A DNA stretch of 64,000 nucleotides, from positions 16,364 through 80,363 of the forward strand of contig JBCCUK010000020.1 in assembly GCA_039196965.1 (NCBI GenBank), read 5' to 3'. The notes beneath the pieces are model-generated. The model saw only the letters and a program-made list of their open reading frames with translations, did no database searches and was not told the DNA's origin. Within the stretch, counting starts at the first letter, position 1, and each line of letters starts with the position of its first letter. Both the position numbers and the translations under genes were made by a program. Source of the stretch: CALLCD01 sp039196965. GTDB taxonomy: Bacteria > Pseudomonadota > Alphaproteobacteria > Caulobacterales > Hyphomonadaceae. Of the stretch, positions 34,539 through 43,292 are shown in pieces.

Positions 34539-36017
34539 ATGTCGGACTTGACGAAGCTCACACTTGCAGGTGCTCTTGAGGGACTGGCTGACAAGACATT
34601 CTCCTCGCGCGAGCTGACCGAAGCGTTTATCAGCGCAATCGAGGCGGCAAACCCGCAATTGAATGCCTATGTCGTTCAAACACCGGAAAAAGCGCTTGAA
34701 ATGGCAGATACCTCCGACGCCCGCCGCGCAAATGGTGGCGTAGGCAAGCTCGACGGCGCGCCACTTGGCATAAAGGATCTCTATTGCACCAAAGGGGTGC
34801 GGACGACGGCGTGTTCCTCCATACTCGGCGAATTCACCCCGACATATGAGTCTACCGTCACCCAAAATCTCTGGGATGAAGGCGCGGTGATGCTCGGCAA
34901 ACTCAACATGGATGAGTTTGCCATGGGGTCGTCCAATGAGACCTCAACGTTCGGACCAGTGGCGAACCCCTGGCGGCGGAATGACGGTGCGAATGCCACG
35001 CTCACGCCGGGAGGGTCTTCCGGTGGATCGGCCTCTGCTGTTGCTGCCGATCTCTGTCTCGCAGCGACAGCGTCTGATACAGGCGGATCGATCCGTCAGC
35101 CCGCCGCATTCACCGGGACTGTTGGAATTAAGCCGACCTATGGCCGGGCGAGCCGTTATGGAATCGTGGCGTTTGCCTCGTCGCTCGATCAGGCTGGACC
35201 CATTGCAAAGACGGTGGAAGATGCTGCGATCCTTCTGGAGAGCATGTGCTCCCATGACGAAAAAGACTCAACCTCGCTTCCGGTGGAGACACCGAACTGG
35301 CGCTCCGAGCTTGCCAGGCCGATCAAGGGTATGAAGATCGGTATACCGAAGGAATACCGCCTCGATGGAATGCCCGAAGAAATCGAGGCATTGTGGACGA
35401 AAGGAACGGAATGGTTGAAGGCGCAGGGGGCGGAGATAGTGGACGTTTCCCTTCCGCACACGAGGTATGCGCTTCCAGCCTATTACATCGTCGCACCTGC
35501 GGAAGCTTCATCGAACCTCGCCCGCTATGACGGCATGCGTTACGGCGCTCGGGTATCGGGAGACGATCTTACGGCAACTTATGAAGGTACGCGCGCCAGT
35601 GGGTTCGGCGCGGAGGTACAACGCAGGCTGATGATCGGCACCTATGTTCTCTCGTCTGGTTACTATGATGCCTATTATCTCCGTGCACAGAAGGTCCGAA
35701 CAAAGATTCTTCAGGATTTTCAGCAGGTCTTCAACGAGGTGGATGCGCTTCTGACCCCTGCAACGCCGAGCGCCGCTTTTGCATATGGTGAGCGGTCGGA
35801 TGATCCGGTTGCCATGTACTTGAACGATGTCTTTACCGTTACGGCGAACCTTGCTGGGCTGCCGGGCATTTCCGTTCCTGCTGCCCTCGACAAACAAGGA
35901 TTACCTTTAGGGTTGCAGGTCATCGGGAAAGCCCTCGATGAGGCTGCCTGTTTCCGCGTCGCGGCTGCGATCGAGCAGGCTGCCGGTTTCGTCGCCAAAC
36001 CGGAGAGGTGGTGGTAG
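34539..36017 (+). CDS. gatA: Asp/Glu-tRNA amidotransferase subunit A
   Basis: A 492-residue amidase-signature glutaminase. The Ser-cisSer-Lys triad is present: lysine in LGIKDLYCTKG near residue 72, GGSSGGSASAVAADL near 155-170 and TGGSIRQPAAF near 180. It liberates ammonia from glutamine for the GatB kinase/transferase. gatB, often third in the operon, is not downstream; an unrelated small membrane protein follows instead. Confidence 0.97.
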   Translation: MSDLTKLTLAGALEGLADKTFSSRELTEAFISAIEAANPQLNAYVVQTPEKALEMADTSDARRANGGVGKLDGAPLGIKDLYCTKGVRTTACSSILGEFTPTYESTVTQNLWDEGAVMLGKLNMDEFAMGSSNETSTFGPVANPWRRNDGANATLTPGGSSGGSASAVAADLCLAATASDTGGSIRQPAAFTGTVGIKPTYGRASRYGIVAFASSLDQAGPIAKTVEDAAILLESMCSHDEKDSTSLPVETPNWRSELARPIKGMKIGIPKEYRLDGMPEEIEALWTKGTEWLKAQGAEIVDVSLPHTRYALPAYYIVAPAEASSNLARYDGMRYGARVSGDDLTATYEGTRASGFGAEVQRRLMIGTYVLSSGYYDAYYLRAQKVRTKILQDFQQVFNEVDALLTPATPSAAFAYGERSDDPVAMYLNDVFTVTANLAGLPGISVPAALDKQGLPLGLQVIGKALDEAACFRVAAAIEQAAGFVAKPERWW

Positions 36018-36046
36018 CAGGGCTTCTCATTTGCTAGATTTCCAAA

Positions 36047-36433
36047 ATGACTGATCGGAAATCCGAAACCACCGACTATTGGAAGCTCCCCAAATCGGGG
36101 CGTAAGGTCACCGTTTCCAACTCGGCCTGGACTTGGACAGCTGTCTCCTATGTCGTCATCGCCGGGATCGCCTGGTTCACTGCAACACAAAATGGATTTC
36201 AGCTGCAAGGCGGCTGGGGCGGCCCTGCCATACTCGCGGCCCTGCTTTATCCCGCCTATCGTATCGGTTCGATGATGTCCCGCTTTCTGAAGCAGCGCGC
36301 ACCCCTCGCCGCGGATAAGCCGCTCAATGACCCTAAAACCAAGGGTAAGCAGCCAGCGACCGGCTCGCTTGAAGACCGCATGGCAAAGCGCCGGGCGCGC
36401 GTTGCAAAGGCTAAGGAAGAGGGAAAACTCTAG
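36047..36433 (+). CDS. Small membrane protein of unknown function
   Basis: A 128-residue protein with two hydrophobic segments, WTWTAVSYVVIAGIAWFTA (about residues 29-47) and GGPAILAALLYPAYRIGSMM (about 62-81), and a highly basic C-terminus (EDRMAKRRARVAKAKEEG). I recognise no family. It follows gatA by 29 bp and overlaps the convergent xthA by 4 bp, so it may simply ride on the gatCA transcript. Confidence 0.7.
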   Translation: MTDRKSETTDYWKLPKSGRKVTVSNSAWTWTAVSYVVIAGIAWFTATQNGFQLQGGWGGPAILAALLYPAYRIGSMMSRFLKQRAPLAADKPLNDPKTKGKQPATGSLEDRMAKRRARVAKAKEEGKL

Positions 36434-37209
36434 TCGGAGAAGTCGCCGATAACGGGCACATGGTCCGAAGGTTTTTCCATTTCCCGGGCGCGGCGGAAAA
36501 TCTCTACGCCCTTAAGGCGGTCGGCCGCTTGCGGCGAGCAGAGCAAATGATCGATCCGGATGCCATGGTCCTTAGGGAAGGCTCCACCCTGATAGTCCCA
36601 GAACGAATATTGGTGGCCCCGATTGTCGAGGGCTTCAAAGGCTTCCGTTAGCCCGAGATTTTTCAGGGTCTGAAAGGCTGCTCGGGTTTGGGGCAGGGCG
36701 AGGGCGTCATCAGCCCAGACGGCAGGCTCCCAGCAATCCATGTCGCGGGGAATGCAATTGTAGTCGCCAGCGAGGACGAAGGCTTCTTCGGTCGTCAGAA
36801 GCTCTGCGGCGCGCGCCGCGAGGCGCTTCATCCAGGCGAGTTTATACTCGTATTTCGGCCCCGGAGCGGAATTGCCGTTTGGCAAATAGAGCGAGGCGAC
36901 CCGGATCGGCGTTTCCGACATTACGGTAGCCTCGATATAGCGGGCCTGATCATCACCATCGTCACCGGGCAGCCCCATCTTGATATCTTCCAACGGGAGC
37001 TTCGAGAGAATGGCGACGCCATTATAGCTCTTCTGGCCATGGACAGCGCAGGTCCATCCGGCCTCCTCGATCTCCATATAGGGAAAAGCGTCTGTCTCGC
37101 ATTTCAGCTCCTGAAGACAAACAATTTCACATTCGATGGCCTTCAGCACCTCTAGCACCGTGGCAAGGCGCGCCTTAACCGAGTTCACATTCCAGGTCGC
37201 AATTTTCAT
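36430..37209 (-). CDS. xthA: Exodeoxyribonuclease III
   Basis: A 259-residue Mg-dependent AP endonuclease/3' exonuclease of the EEP fold. All landmark motifs are present in order: MKIATWNVNSVKARL, LQELKCE, SLYLPNGN, LAGDYNCIP, RIDHLLCS and the final SDHVPV. It acts in base-excision repair. Length is normal. It is a single gene, convergent with the small membrane protein. Confidence 0.96.
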   Translation of the reverse strand: MKIATWNVNSVKARLATVLEVLKAIECEIVCLQELKCETDAFPYMEIEEAGWTCAVHGQKSYNGVAILSKLPLEDIKMGLPGDDGDDQARYIEATVMSETPIRVASLYLPNGNSAPGPKYEYKLAWMKRLAARAAELLTTEEAFVLAGDYNCIPRDMDCWEPAVWADDALALPQTRAAFQTLKNLGLTEAFEALDNRGHQYSFWDYQGGAFPKDHGIRIDHLLCSPQAADRLKGVEIFRRAREMEKPSDHVPVIGDFSD

Positions 37210-37344
37210 GGGGCGCTTGTAGCGGGGCTAAAGCAGCAAAGCCAGTGACTTATCCCTGTAAACCCCGCGCGCGAGCCTTTCGGTGTGCTTCGAGGGAAGT
37301 TATCCCAATGAACGTTCCAATCGCGCCGATTCTTGATCTATTGC

Positions 37345-38166
37345 TTAGCCTTCATTGAGGTCCCAATTGTACTCGAAATTGGCGATCGAGGTGGCATCAG
37401 CCAGCGCTTCAGCGAGGTCACCTTCAGCATATTGACGGGCATGCTCAAGAATGCCGGTCTCATCGCCGCCGAAGTCTTCTTTGTACCAGTTGTAGATTTT
37501 CGATGCCGTGACTTTTCCATTTTCAACTCGGACACCGCGGGGATGGTTCACATAGGCGATTGCTGCTGCATCGAGATCTTCCTCAAGTGTTTCCGCTTCC
37601 CATGGGCGATCCATCAGATTTGGACATCCAAAAGACGCGCAGTTAACCGCATAGTGGATGCGGGGCTCGCTCCACGTGGCGCGCAGCGTGCCATGCTCGA
37701 CATAATTGAGGCTCATTTCACCAACTCCAGCCACATTGAGGATTTTCTTGTCCCAAGGACCGCTATTGAGCGGGCCGAGTGAGCGGATGGAATTCAGGGG
37801 ATAGTTGTCGAGGATAACGTCAATAGTTGCCGCATTATAGAGATTGAACCAGAAGGCCATGGCCTCGTCATCGGACAGGGTCTCAACGCCCCGGCTCTGC
37901 AGCGCGGCGATGTAGGCCTTCAGTGACTGGTGATCTTTCTCTGTGACATTGCCATAGGCAACAAAATTGATGCCCTCCGTTTCTGTGATGTAGTTATCAA
38001 GAAACGCACCATAGATGGCATTGATGTTTTCGCTGGCTGCGATTTCCTTTGCGGTATCGGCAATTTCAGTCTTGGCGGCAGAAGTAAGTTCAGCTTCTTG
38101 CGGGCCACCGCAAGCGGCGGCGATGAAAGCAAGTGCTACGGCAGATTCGGTGACAAAGCGGGGCAT
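37345..38166 (-). CDS. DUF547 lipoprotein
   Basis: A 273-residue protein with a lipoprotein signal (AAACG, Cys19). The DUF547 core is clear: AFWFNLYNAATIDVILDNYP, GPWDKKILNVAGVGEMSLNYVEHG and RIHYAVNCASFGCPNL, with conserved N/Y and Cys/His residues suggesting a papain-like hydrolase relative. Function is unknown; homologues are common in marine proteobacteria. It is monocistronic. Confidence 0.85.
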   Translation of the reverse strand: MPRFVTESAVALAFIAAACGGPQEAELTSAAKTEIADTAKEIAASENINAIYGAFLDNYITETEGINFVAYGNVTEKDHQSLKAYIAALQSRGVETLSDDEAMAFWFNLYNAATIDVILDNYPLNSIRSLGPLNSGPWDKKILNVAGVGEMSLNYVEHGTLRATWSEPRIHYAVNCASFGCPNLMDRPWEAETLEEDLDAAAIAYVNHPRGVRVENGKVTASKIYNWYKEDFGGDETGILEHARQYAEGDLAEALADATSIANFEYNWDLNEG

Positions 38167-38275
38167 TGGCGATCCTCCAGATCGTGGGAATTAGCTCTTC
38201 GCGAGGGTATCTGGCACACTTCGGCCCCGCACGCTCCACACGAGTTTTCACGAGGTTGGGAGTGAGTGGTTTGCC

Positions 38276-38947
38276 CTAGAAGCCGCGAAAGTCTGCAACC
38301 TCATCTAGCGGAGCCCGTTCAGCGCGCAGCGTATTCACCACATCTTCACTGTCTGGGTAGCCGAAAGACAATCCGCAATAGACCATTTCACTGTCTGGCA
38401 GGCGGAAATGGGCCTTCAGCGACGGGCGCAAAATCCCCCAGCATTCCTGCATGCAGGTACCCCAGCCGCGTTCTTCGGCAAGGAGGCAGAGTGTCTGCAT
38501 GTACATGCCGGTATGGGCCCACTGGCCATGACCCTGTCGTTCATCAAGGACGATGAACAACGCTTGCGGTGCTCCAAAGAACTGGAAGTTCCGGGCAAAC
38601 CAGGCCAGGCGTCCTGCTTTGTTTTCCCGTGGAATGTCGAGCGTTTCGTACAGCATTTCGCCCACCCGGCGGCGGCGCGCCTCATGGGGTTCCCAGAGAT
38701 CTTTTGGATAGATTGGCCGATCCGTCGGTTCACCCATCGGGTTCTGTGACAAAATCCGTTGGGCCATATCGATAATAGCCTGGCGTTCATCGCCAGCGAC
38801 GACGATAACTTTCCACGGCTGCGTATTGCCGCCAGAGGGCGAGCGTTGTGCATCGGTGAGCCAGTCAGCAATGTCCGATTTGGGAATGGGTTTATCGAGA
38901 AAGGCACGGGTGGAAATGCGTTGATCGACGGCGGTGGATACGTCCAT
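38276..38947 (-). CDS. Nitroreductase family FMN protein
   Basis: A 223-residue nitroreductase. It opens with RISTRAFLDKPIPKSDIADWLTDAQRSPSGGNTQPWKVIVV, the FMN-binding N-terminal helix and SGGNTQPW phosphate loop. ERGWGTCMQECWG and YCGLSFGYPDSEDVVNTLRAER complete the flavin site. These homodimers reduce nitroaromatics, quinones or enones with NAD(P)H; the physiological substrate cannot be inferred. No operon partner. Confidence 0.92.
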   Translation of the reverse strand: MDVSTAVDQRISTRAFLDKPIPKSDIADWLTDAQRSPSGGNTQPWKVIVVAGDERQAIIDMAQRILSQNPMGEPTDRPIYPKDLWEPHEARRRRVGEMLYETLDIPRENKAGRLAWFARNFQFFGAPQALFIVLDERQGHGQWAHTGMYMQTLCLLAEERGWGTCMQECWGILRPSLKAHFRLPDSEMVYCGLSFGYPDSEDVVNTLRAERAPLDEVADFRGF

Positions 38948-39018
38948 GGGTTCGCTCCGGTATGTTATGTTCGAGCGTTTTTATCTATGGGACCCTAGGG
39001 AAGGAAAGGTCGCCAATT

Positions 39019-41394
39019 TTATGCGCTTTTTGTCTTTGGTCGGAGGGTAAGCCATGTGTCCAGGGCCTTATCGATATCCTCCTGCAGGAAGGGTTTCGAG
39101 ATATACCCGTCCATTCCTTCATTGATGAGCCGCGTCCGATCTGTCGACATGGCCTGGGCCGTCAACGCAATGATCGGTGTCTTGGTCCGCCCGGTTTGCG
39201 CTTCATGGGTGCGAATTGCTTTTAGCGCCTCGATCCCATCCATGACAGGCATGGAAATATCCATAAAGACAATGTCGTAAAGGTTTGCACGACACTTGTT
39301 GAACGCCACTTTTCCATTCTCGGCTGTGTCGATATCCACATCATGCTTTTTCAGCATGTTTCGTATGATCATTAGGTTGACCGAATTGTCGTCCACGACC
39401 AGCAGGTTCTGTCTCGTGGGCATGCCTGAAGATGCTCTGGATCGCTGGTCGGATTTCCCGAGGTCGGCGAGTGCCTCTATGTTGCGCTCCAACATTGCTT
39501 TGCTAATAGCGGCTCTTAACGCCTCCATGCGTGCCGGCTTGTTTAGAATGTCCTTCACTTCCAGTGCTTTGAATTCCTGGACTATCTGATCGTCACTGGC
39601 CGAGGATAAGACAATTATTTTCGTATCCCTGAGTGCTGGTTCGTTGCGTACGGCTTTGGTGAATGTCAGGCCGTCCATATCCGGCATATGATAGTCGGTG
39701 AGCACGAGATCGATCTTTATACCTTTCTGATGCGCCTTGCGCAGGACCGCCATTGCTCTGCTGGCAGAGTCTACTACCAGAGGACGCGCGCCCCATAGGC
39801 GAAGATTTTCCTCTAGAATGATGCGGTTTGTTTCGTTGTCATCAAGGACAAGTACATTTTCGCCGTTGAACCGGTGCAGACGCACTGTCGGTTCTTCTAA
39901 GGTCTCGGATATTGGCAGAGACAACTCAACGGTGAAGTCCGATCCCTTGCCGAGTTCCGATTCCACCTTAAGCGTGCCGCCCATAGCCGAAACTAGACTC
40001 TTGGTGATGGAGAGCCCGAGACCGGTTCCACCGTATTTTCTGGTTGTTGCCCCCTCGGCCTGCGAAAATTCTTCAAATATCTTATCGAGCTTGTCTGCTG
40101 GAATCCCGATGCCGGTATCGCTGATCTTTACTGATATGTCAGCCGCCCCCTCATTTGAGTGTCCCGACACATCGATCAGTATCGTTCCTTGATGGGTGAA
40201 TTTCACGGCGTTGCCAACAAGATTGGTTAGAATCTGACGCAGGCGGCCAGCGTCTCCGACAACGTTTAGCGGCGTGTCGGGACGCAAGCGGACAGCGAGT
40301 TCAATGTTCTTTTCGTTCACTCCGTAGCCAAGCAGGGCAGCGACGTCCTCGACGATATCACCGAGATGAAGCGGGGTGGCGTCAAGCTCCATCTTTCCGG
40401 CTTCGATTTTTGAGAAGTCGAGAATATCATTAATGATCGTTATCAGAGCGTTGCCGGATTCGCTGATCGTTCTGGCAAACATGGCCTGCCTTTCATCAAG
40501 TTCTGTTTGTTCAAGCAATTGGGCCATGCCCAGAACGCCATTCATGGGTGTGCGAATTTCATGGCTCATATTGGCGAGGAATTCTGATTTAGCCTGATTT
40601 GCCGATTGGGCTTCAGCGATGGCATCCGTCAGCTTGTCGGTCGCTTTCTGCATTTCCAGATAGTAGACGACCGGCCCAAGCACCATGCACATAACAGAGA
40701 CGCATAGGCCCAAAAAAATGATTAGCCAGCCATACTTGGTTGCCTCACCTATGGCCGGGAACTCTGTGAAACCATGATAATTCTTCAAATAGACGGCAAC
40801 CAGCAAAGCGATAGTGGCAGTGCCGAACAAGCCACCTCCCCGGGGACCAAGCGCCAGGGTGGCTGTCATGCAAGTCGTCAGCAGGATGAGAAGTGGTGTG
40901 GAGAGAAGGCGACCAAGGTCAAAGGCGACAATACCAGCCATGCAAATGAGCGTGCCAAAAAGCAGATAACCGTAGAAAATCGGCTTTGGTGACCGGTTGG
41001 CAAGCACTCCGTAAACAAGTGCGATGATCGAGCCCATAAAGGCGACACTGACCATCAGCGTTTTTTCTTGGAAACTGTCGAAGTTGATCGCCGCCATAAG
41101 AAAGGCGAACACGCTGATCGTCAAAGCCGAACTGACAATAATACGTCTCGAGGCTGAGTCGATTGGATCTTCGGAAGTTCCAGGCGCTTGTCTTGAAAAG
41201 ACAAATTGCCCCAGCTTAGCAAGTCTAGGCATTGCTCCTTCTGCCTCTGTCCTTAAGAACTCAACCAGCGGTAACTCACCTGTGGAAAATATATCGTTAA
41301 TCCGGTGTTGGTTCTGAGGCGTGGCCTGATTGAGGGCCGAGTGAGCGTAGGTGTCCTTTGGAGCTGGTTCCTTTTTCTGTATCTGCTTCAACAA
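39019..41394 (-). CDS. Membrane hybrid sensor histidine kinase with two receiver domains
   Basis: A 791-residue protein. Six hydrophobic helices at about residues 84-245 form a membrane input domain without a large periplasmic loop. HisKA follows with phospho-accepting His278 (MSHEIRTPMNG), then HATPase_c with GNAVKFTHQG, DTGIGIP and GGTGLGLSI. Two receivers come next: the first around 515-635 (DLVLTDYHMPDMDG) and the second around 665-785 (YDIVFMDISMPVMDG). No Hpt domain, so a separate phosphotransfer protein is expected. The annotated TTG start lacks a good ribosome-binding site; an ATG at 41232 is an alternative. It lies 6 bp after a LysR gene, so they are probably cotranscribed. Confidence 0.92.
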   Translation of the reverse strand: MLKQIQKKEPAPKDTYAHSALNQATPQNQHRINDIFSTGELPLVEFLRTEAEGAMPRLAKLGQFVFSRQAPGTSEDPIDSASRRIIVSSALTISVFAFLMAAINFDSFQEKTLMVSVAFMGSIIALVYGVLANRSPKPIFYGYLLFGTLICMAGIVAFDLGRLLSTPLLILLTTCMTATLALGPRGGGLFGTATIALLVAVYLKNYHGFTEFPAIGEATKYGWLIIFLGLCVSVMCMVLGPVVYYLEMQKATDKLTDAIAEAQSANQAKSEFLANMSHEIRTPMNGVLGMAQLLEQTELDERQAMFARTISESGNALITIINDILDFSKIEAGKMELDATPLHLGDIVEDVAALLGYGVNEKNIELAVRLRPDTPLNVVGDAGRLRQILTNLVGNAVKFTHQGTILIDVSGHSNEGAADISVKISDTGIGIPADKLDKIFEEFSQAEGATTRKYGGTGLGLSITKSLVSAMGGTLKVESELGKGSDFTVELSLPISETLEEPTVRLHRFNGENVLVLDDNETNRIILEENLRLWGARPLVVDSASRAMAVLRKAHQKGIKIDLVLTDYHMPDMDGLTFTKAVRNEPALRDTKIIVLSSASDDQIVQEFKALEVKDILNKPARMEALRAAISKAMLERNIEALADLGKSDQRSRASSGMPTRQNLLVVDDNSVNLMIIRNMLKKHDVDIDTAENGKVAFNKCRANLYDIVFMDISMPVMDGIEALKAIRTHEAQTGRTKTPIIALTAQAMSTDRTRLINEGMDGYISKPFLQEDIDKALDTWLTLRPKTKSA

Positions 41395-41400
41395 GGAGAA

Positions 41401-42360
41401 TTAGCTGGCCGACTGGATCTCAGATGCCTCAGTCGTCGCACTAAAGCCTGCGGTCAGGGCCACCGTCTCGCGAATGGTCTGCCGAAACCAGTCATGGGCT
41501 GGATGCGTTGCGAGTTTCTTGTTCCATATGAGATAAAACCGCATTAGCCATTCTGGTCCTTTCAGCGGCGACTCACGGACCACAAGGTCGTGGACGGGGG
41601 CGTAGAGCTCGGCTAAACGTTTTGGTACCGTCTGAATCATGTTGGACGCTGCGACGATTGGTGGACCTACGGTAAAATGGTTGATCGTCATGGAAACTCG
41701 GCGTGCAAGGCCCTGTGCTTCCAATGCATCATCTATGAAACCGCGGTCATCTCCGCGGATCGTAACTAGCAAATGCGGCGCAGAAACATATCGCTCAAGA
41801 GTCAGCTCTCCCGTCGTGAGCTCATGTCCGCGTCGCATGATCACCGCGAAACTTTCACTCATGATTTCGAAGGAGCCGAAGCGCTCCGGCAGTTCTAGCA
41901 CCGGAAGAGGCGTCATGGCGAAATCCGCCTCCTGGCCATCCAGCATTTCGAGACTGCGTCCCGTTGTTGGACGAAACCGCCAATTGGTGCGCGGCGCTCG
42001 TTCAATGAAGAGATCCATAATCGTCGGCATCAGAACGCCTGTGACATAGTCATTAGCAACGATTGAAAATGTCCTTGTTGAGGATGCGGGATCGAATTCG
42101 GTCGGGTCCAGCGCAGTTTCCAGTTCCATTAGGGCGTTGCGGATGGGACCGGCAAGTTCCAAAGCGCGCGGCGTTGCTCGCATACCCTCTGATGATCTTA
42201 TGAAAAGGTTATCTTTCAGATGATAGCGCAGTCGTCCCAGCGCCTTCGATACGGCAGGCTGAGACATTCCGATTTCGAAACCGGCTCGCGTGACATTTCG
42301 AGTACGCATAACCGCATCGAAAACAAGCAGCAAATTCAGGTCTAATCCAGCTAAATTCAT
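41401..42360 (-). CDS. LysR family transcriptional regulator
   Basis: About 319 residues. The N-terminal winged helix (LDLNLLLVFDAVMRTRNVTRAGFEIGMSQPAVSKALGRLRYHL) is classic LysR, followed by a two-lobed effector-binding region. The DLNLL opening and length resemble NodD/NahR-like members. I start at the ATG at 42360; upstream codons to 42396 add an improbable cysteine-rich tail. It precedes the hybrid kinase by 6 bp, an unusual pairing of a one-component and a two-component regulator. Confidence 0.92.
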   Translation of the reverse strand: MNLAGLDLNLLLVFDAVMRTRNVTRAGFEIGMSQPAVSKALGRLRYHLKDNLFIRSSEGMRATPRALELAGPIRNALMELETALDPTEFDPASSTRTFSIVANDYVTGVLMPTIMDLFIERAPRTNWRFRPTTGRSLEMLDGQEADFAMTPLPVLELPERFGSFEIMSESFAVIMRRGHELTTGELTLERYVSAPHLLVTIRGDDRGFIDDALEAQGLARRVSMTINHFTVGPPIVAASNMIQTVPKRLAELYAPVHDLVVRESPLKGPEWLMRFYLIWNKKLATHPAHDWFRQTIRETVALTAGFSATTEASEIQSAS

Positions 42361-42496
42361 ATTTGGAATATCGCATATATAAAGAATACATTTCAAGAAT
42401 AAAGCGATGAGAGCTACCTAAAGTCTCAGGCATCAAGCTGGCAGATGTCTAAGGCGGATCAATCGATCCGTTGAACGAAGACACAACTAGAGAGAG

Positions 42497-42856
42497 ATGT
42501 TTCCTCCCATGACTTTTTCAAAATCCCTAATAATCGGCTTAGCAGTTTCAATGTCTGGACTTGGAACGGCGACGGCTCAAACCCCTTTTGAAACCCAAAA
42601 AGATCTTTGCAATGCCGCAATTATTGATGCCGTTGGGTCTGTATCAGAAGACGTTCGCCTCGAGGCTCGCTACTGGAGCGAGGATACCCACGAAGACACG
42701 TTCAGTTATTCTTTAAGTTTCGAGGACGGATGGGGCATCGCCAAATGCGTGATCGCAAATGGTCAGGTGCGCGACGTTGAACTCCCAAGATCATATGTCC
42801 GTCAGCTCGAACGCACTGACTATGTGCGGCTCGCCGAACTTCGCCGGCAGAATTAA
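42497..42856 (+). CDS. Small exported protein of unknown function
   Basis: A 119-residue protein with a signal peptide ending near residue 28 (ATAQ). The mature part contains two cysteines (KDLCNAA and IAKCVIA) and ends in a helical segment YVRQLERTDYVRLAELRRQ. I recognise no family. The start may be the ATG at 42497 or 42509. It is divergent from the LysR gene and could be its target. A strong terminator follows at 42901. Confidence 0.65.
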   Translation: MFPPMTFSKSLIIGLAVSMSGLGTATAQTPFETQKDLCNAAIIDAVGSVSEDVRLEARYWSEDTHEDTFSYSLSFEDGWGIAKCVIANGQVRDVELPRSYVRQLERTDYVRLAELRRQN

Positions 42857-42900
42857 CGAGTACCTCCCGCGCCAATTCGCCTTTTGGCGCATGTCTCTAA

Positions 42901-42940
42901 GCCCGGCCTGTAGACCTACAGGCCGGGCATTTTTCTTTTA
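42901..42940 (+). terminator. Strong Rho-independent terminator
   Basis: GCCCGGCCTGTAG pairs perfectly with CTACAGGCCGGGC around a 2-base centre (42901-42928), followed by ATTTTTCTTTT. It terminates the small exported protein gene and separates it from the convergent erpA. Confidence 0.92.
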
Positions 42941-43264
42941 AATCGAAAAGCTCGTGCCACAGCCGCAGCTGGCCGTTGCGTTTGGATTGTTAATCTTGAA
43001 AGCTGAACCGATCAGCTCAGTAGCGAAGTCAATTTCCGAACCGCGCAAGAATTCAAGACTCATCTCATCTATGGCGACTTTCGCTCCGTCGCGCTCAACA
43101 ATGAGATCGTCCTGATTGGCTTCCTGTTCGAAGTCGAACTTATAGGAGAAACCAGAACAGCCGCCGCCATCGACCGATACGCGCAACATTGTCGCTTCGG
43201 CCTGTTTGGCGAGAATCGCATTAATGCGCTTGGCAGCGCTCTCGGTGAGGGTGACATCGCTCAT
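42938..43264 (-). CDS. erpA: Iron-sulfur cluster insertion (A-type carrier) protein ErpA
   Basis: A 108-residue A-type carrier. Three cluster-binding cysteines are present: GCSGFSY near residue 36 and the C-terminal CGCGTSFSI. It delivers [2Fe-2S]/[4Fe-4S] clusters to apo-proteins. It is divergent from dgt with only 28 bp between start codons, a common alphaproteobacterial arrangement. Confidence 0.95.
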   Translation of the reverse strand: MSDVTLTESAAKRINAILAKQAEATMLRVSVDGGGCSGFSYKFDFEQEANQDDLIVERDGAKVAIDEMSLEFLRGSEIDFATELIGSAFKINNPNATASCGCGTSFSI

Positions 43265-43292
43265 GGACCTATAGATAGGGAATTTTTCGAGG

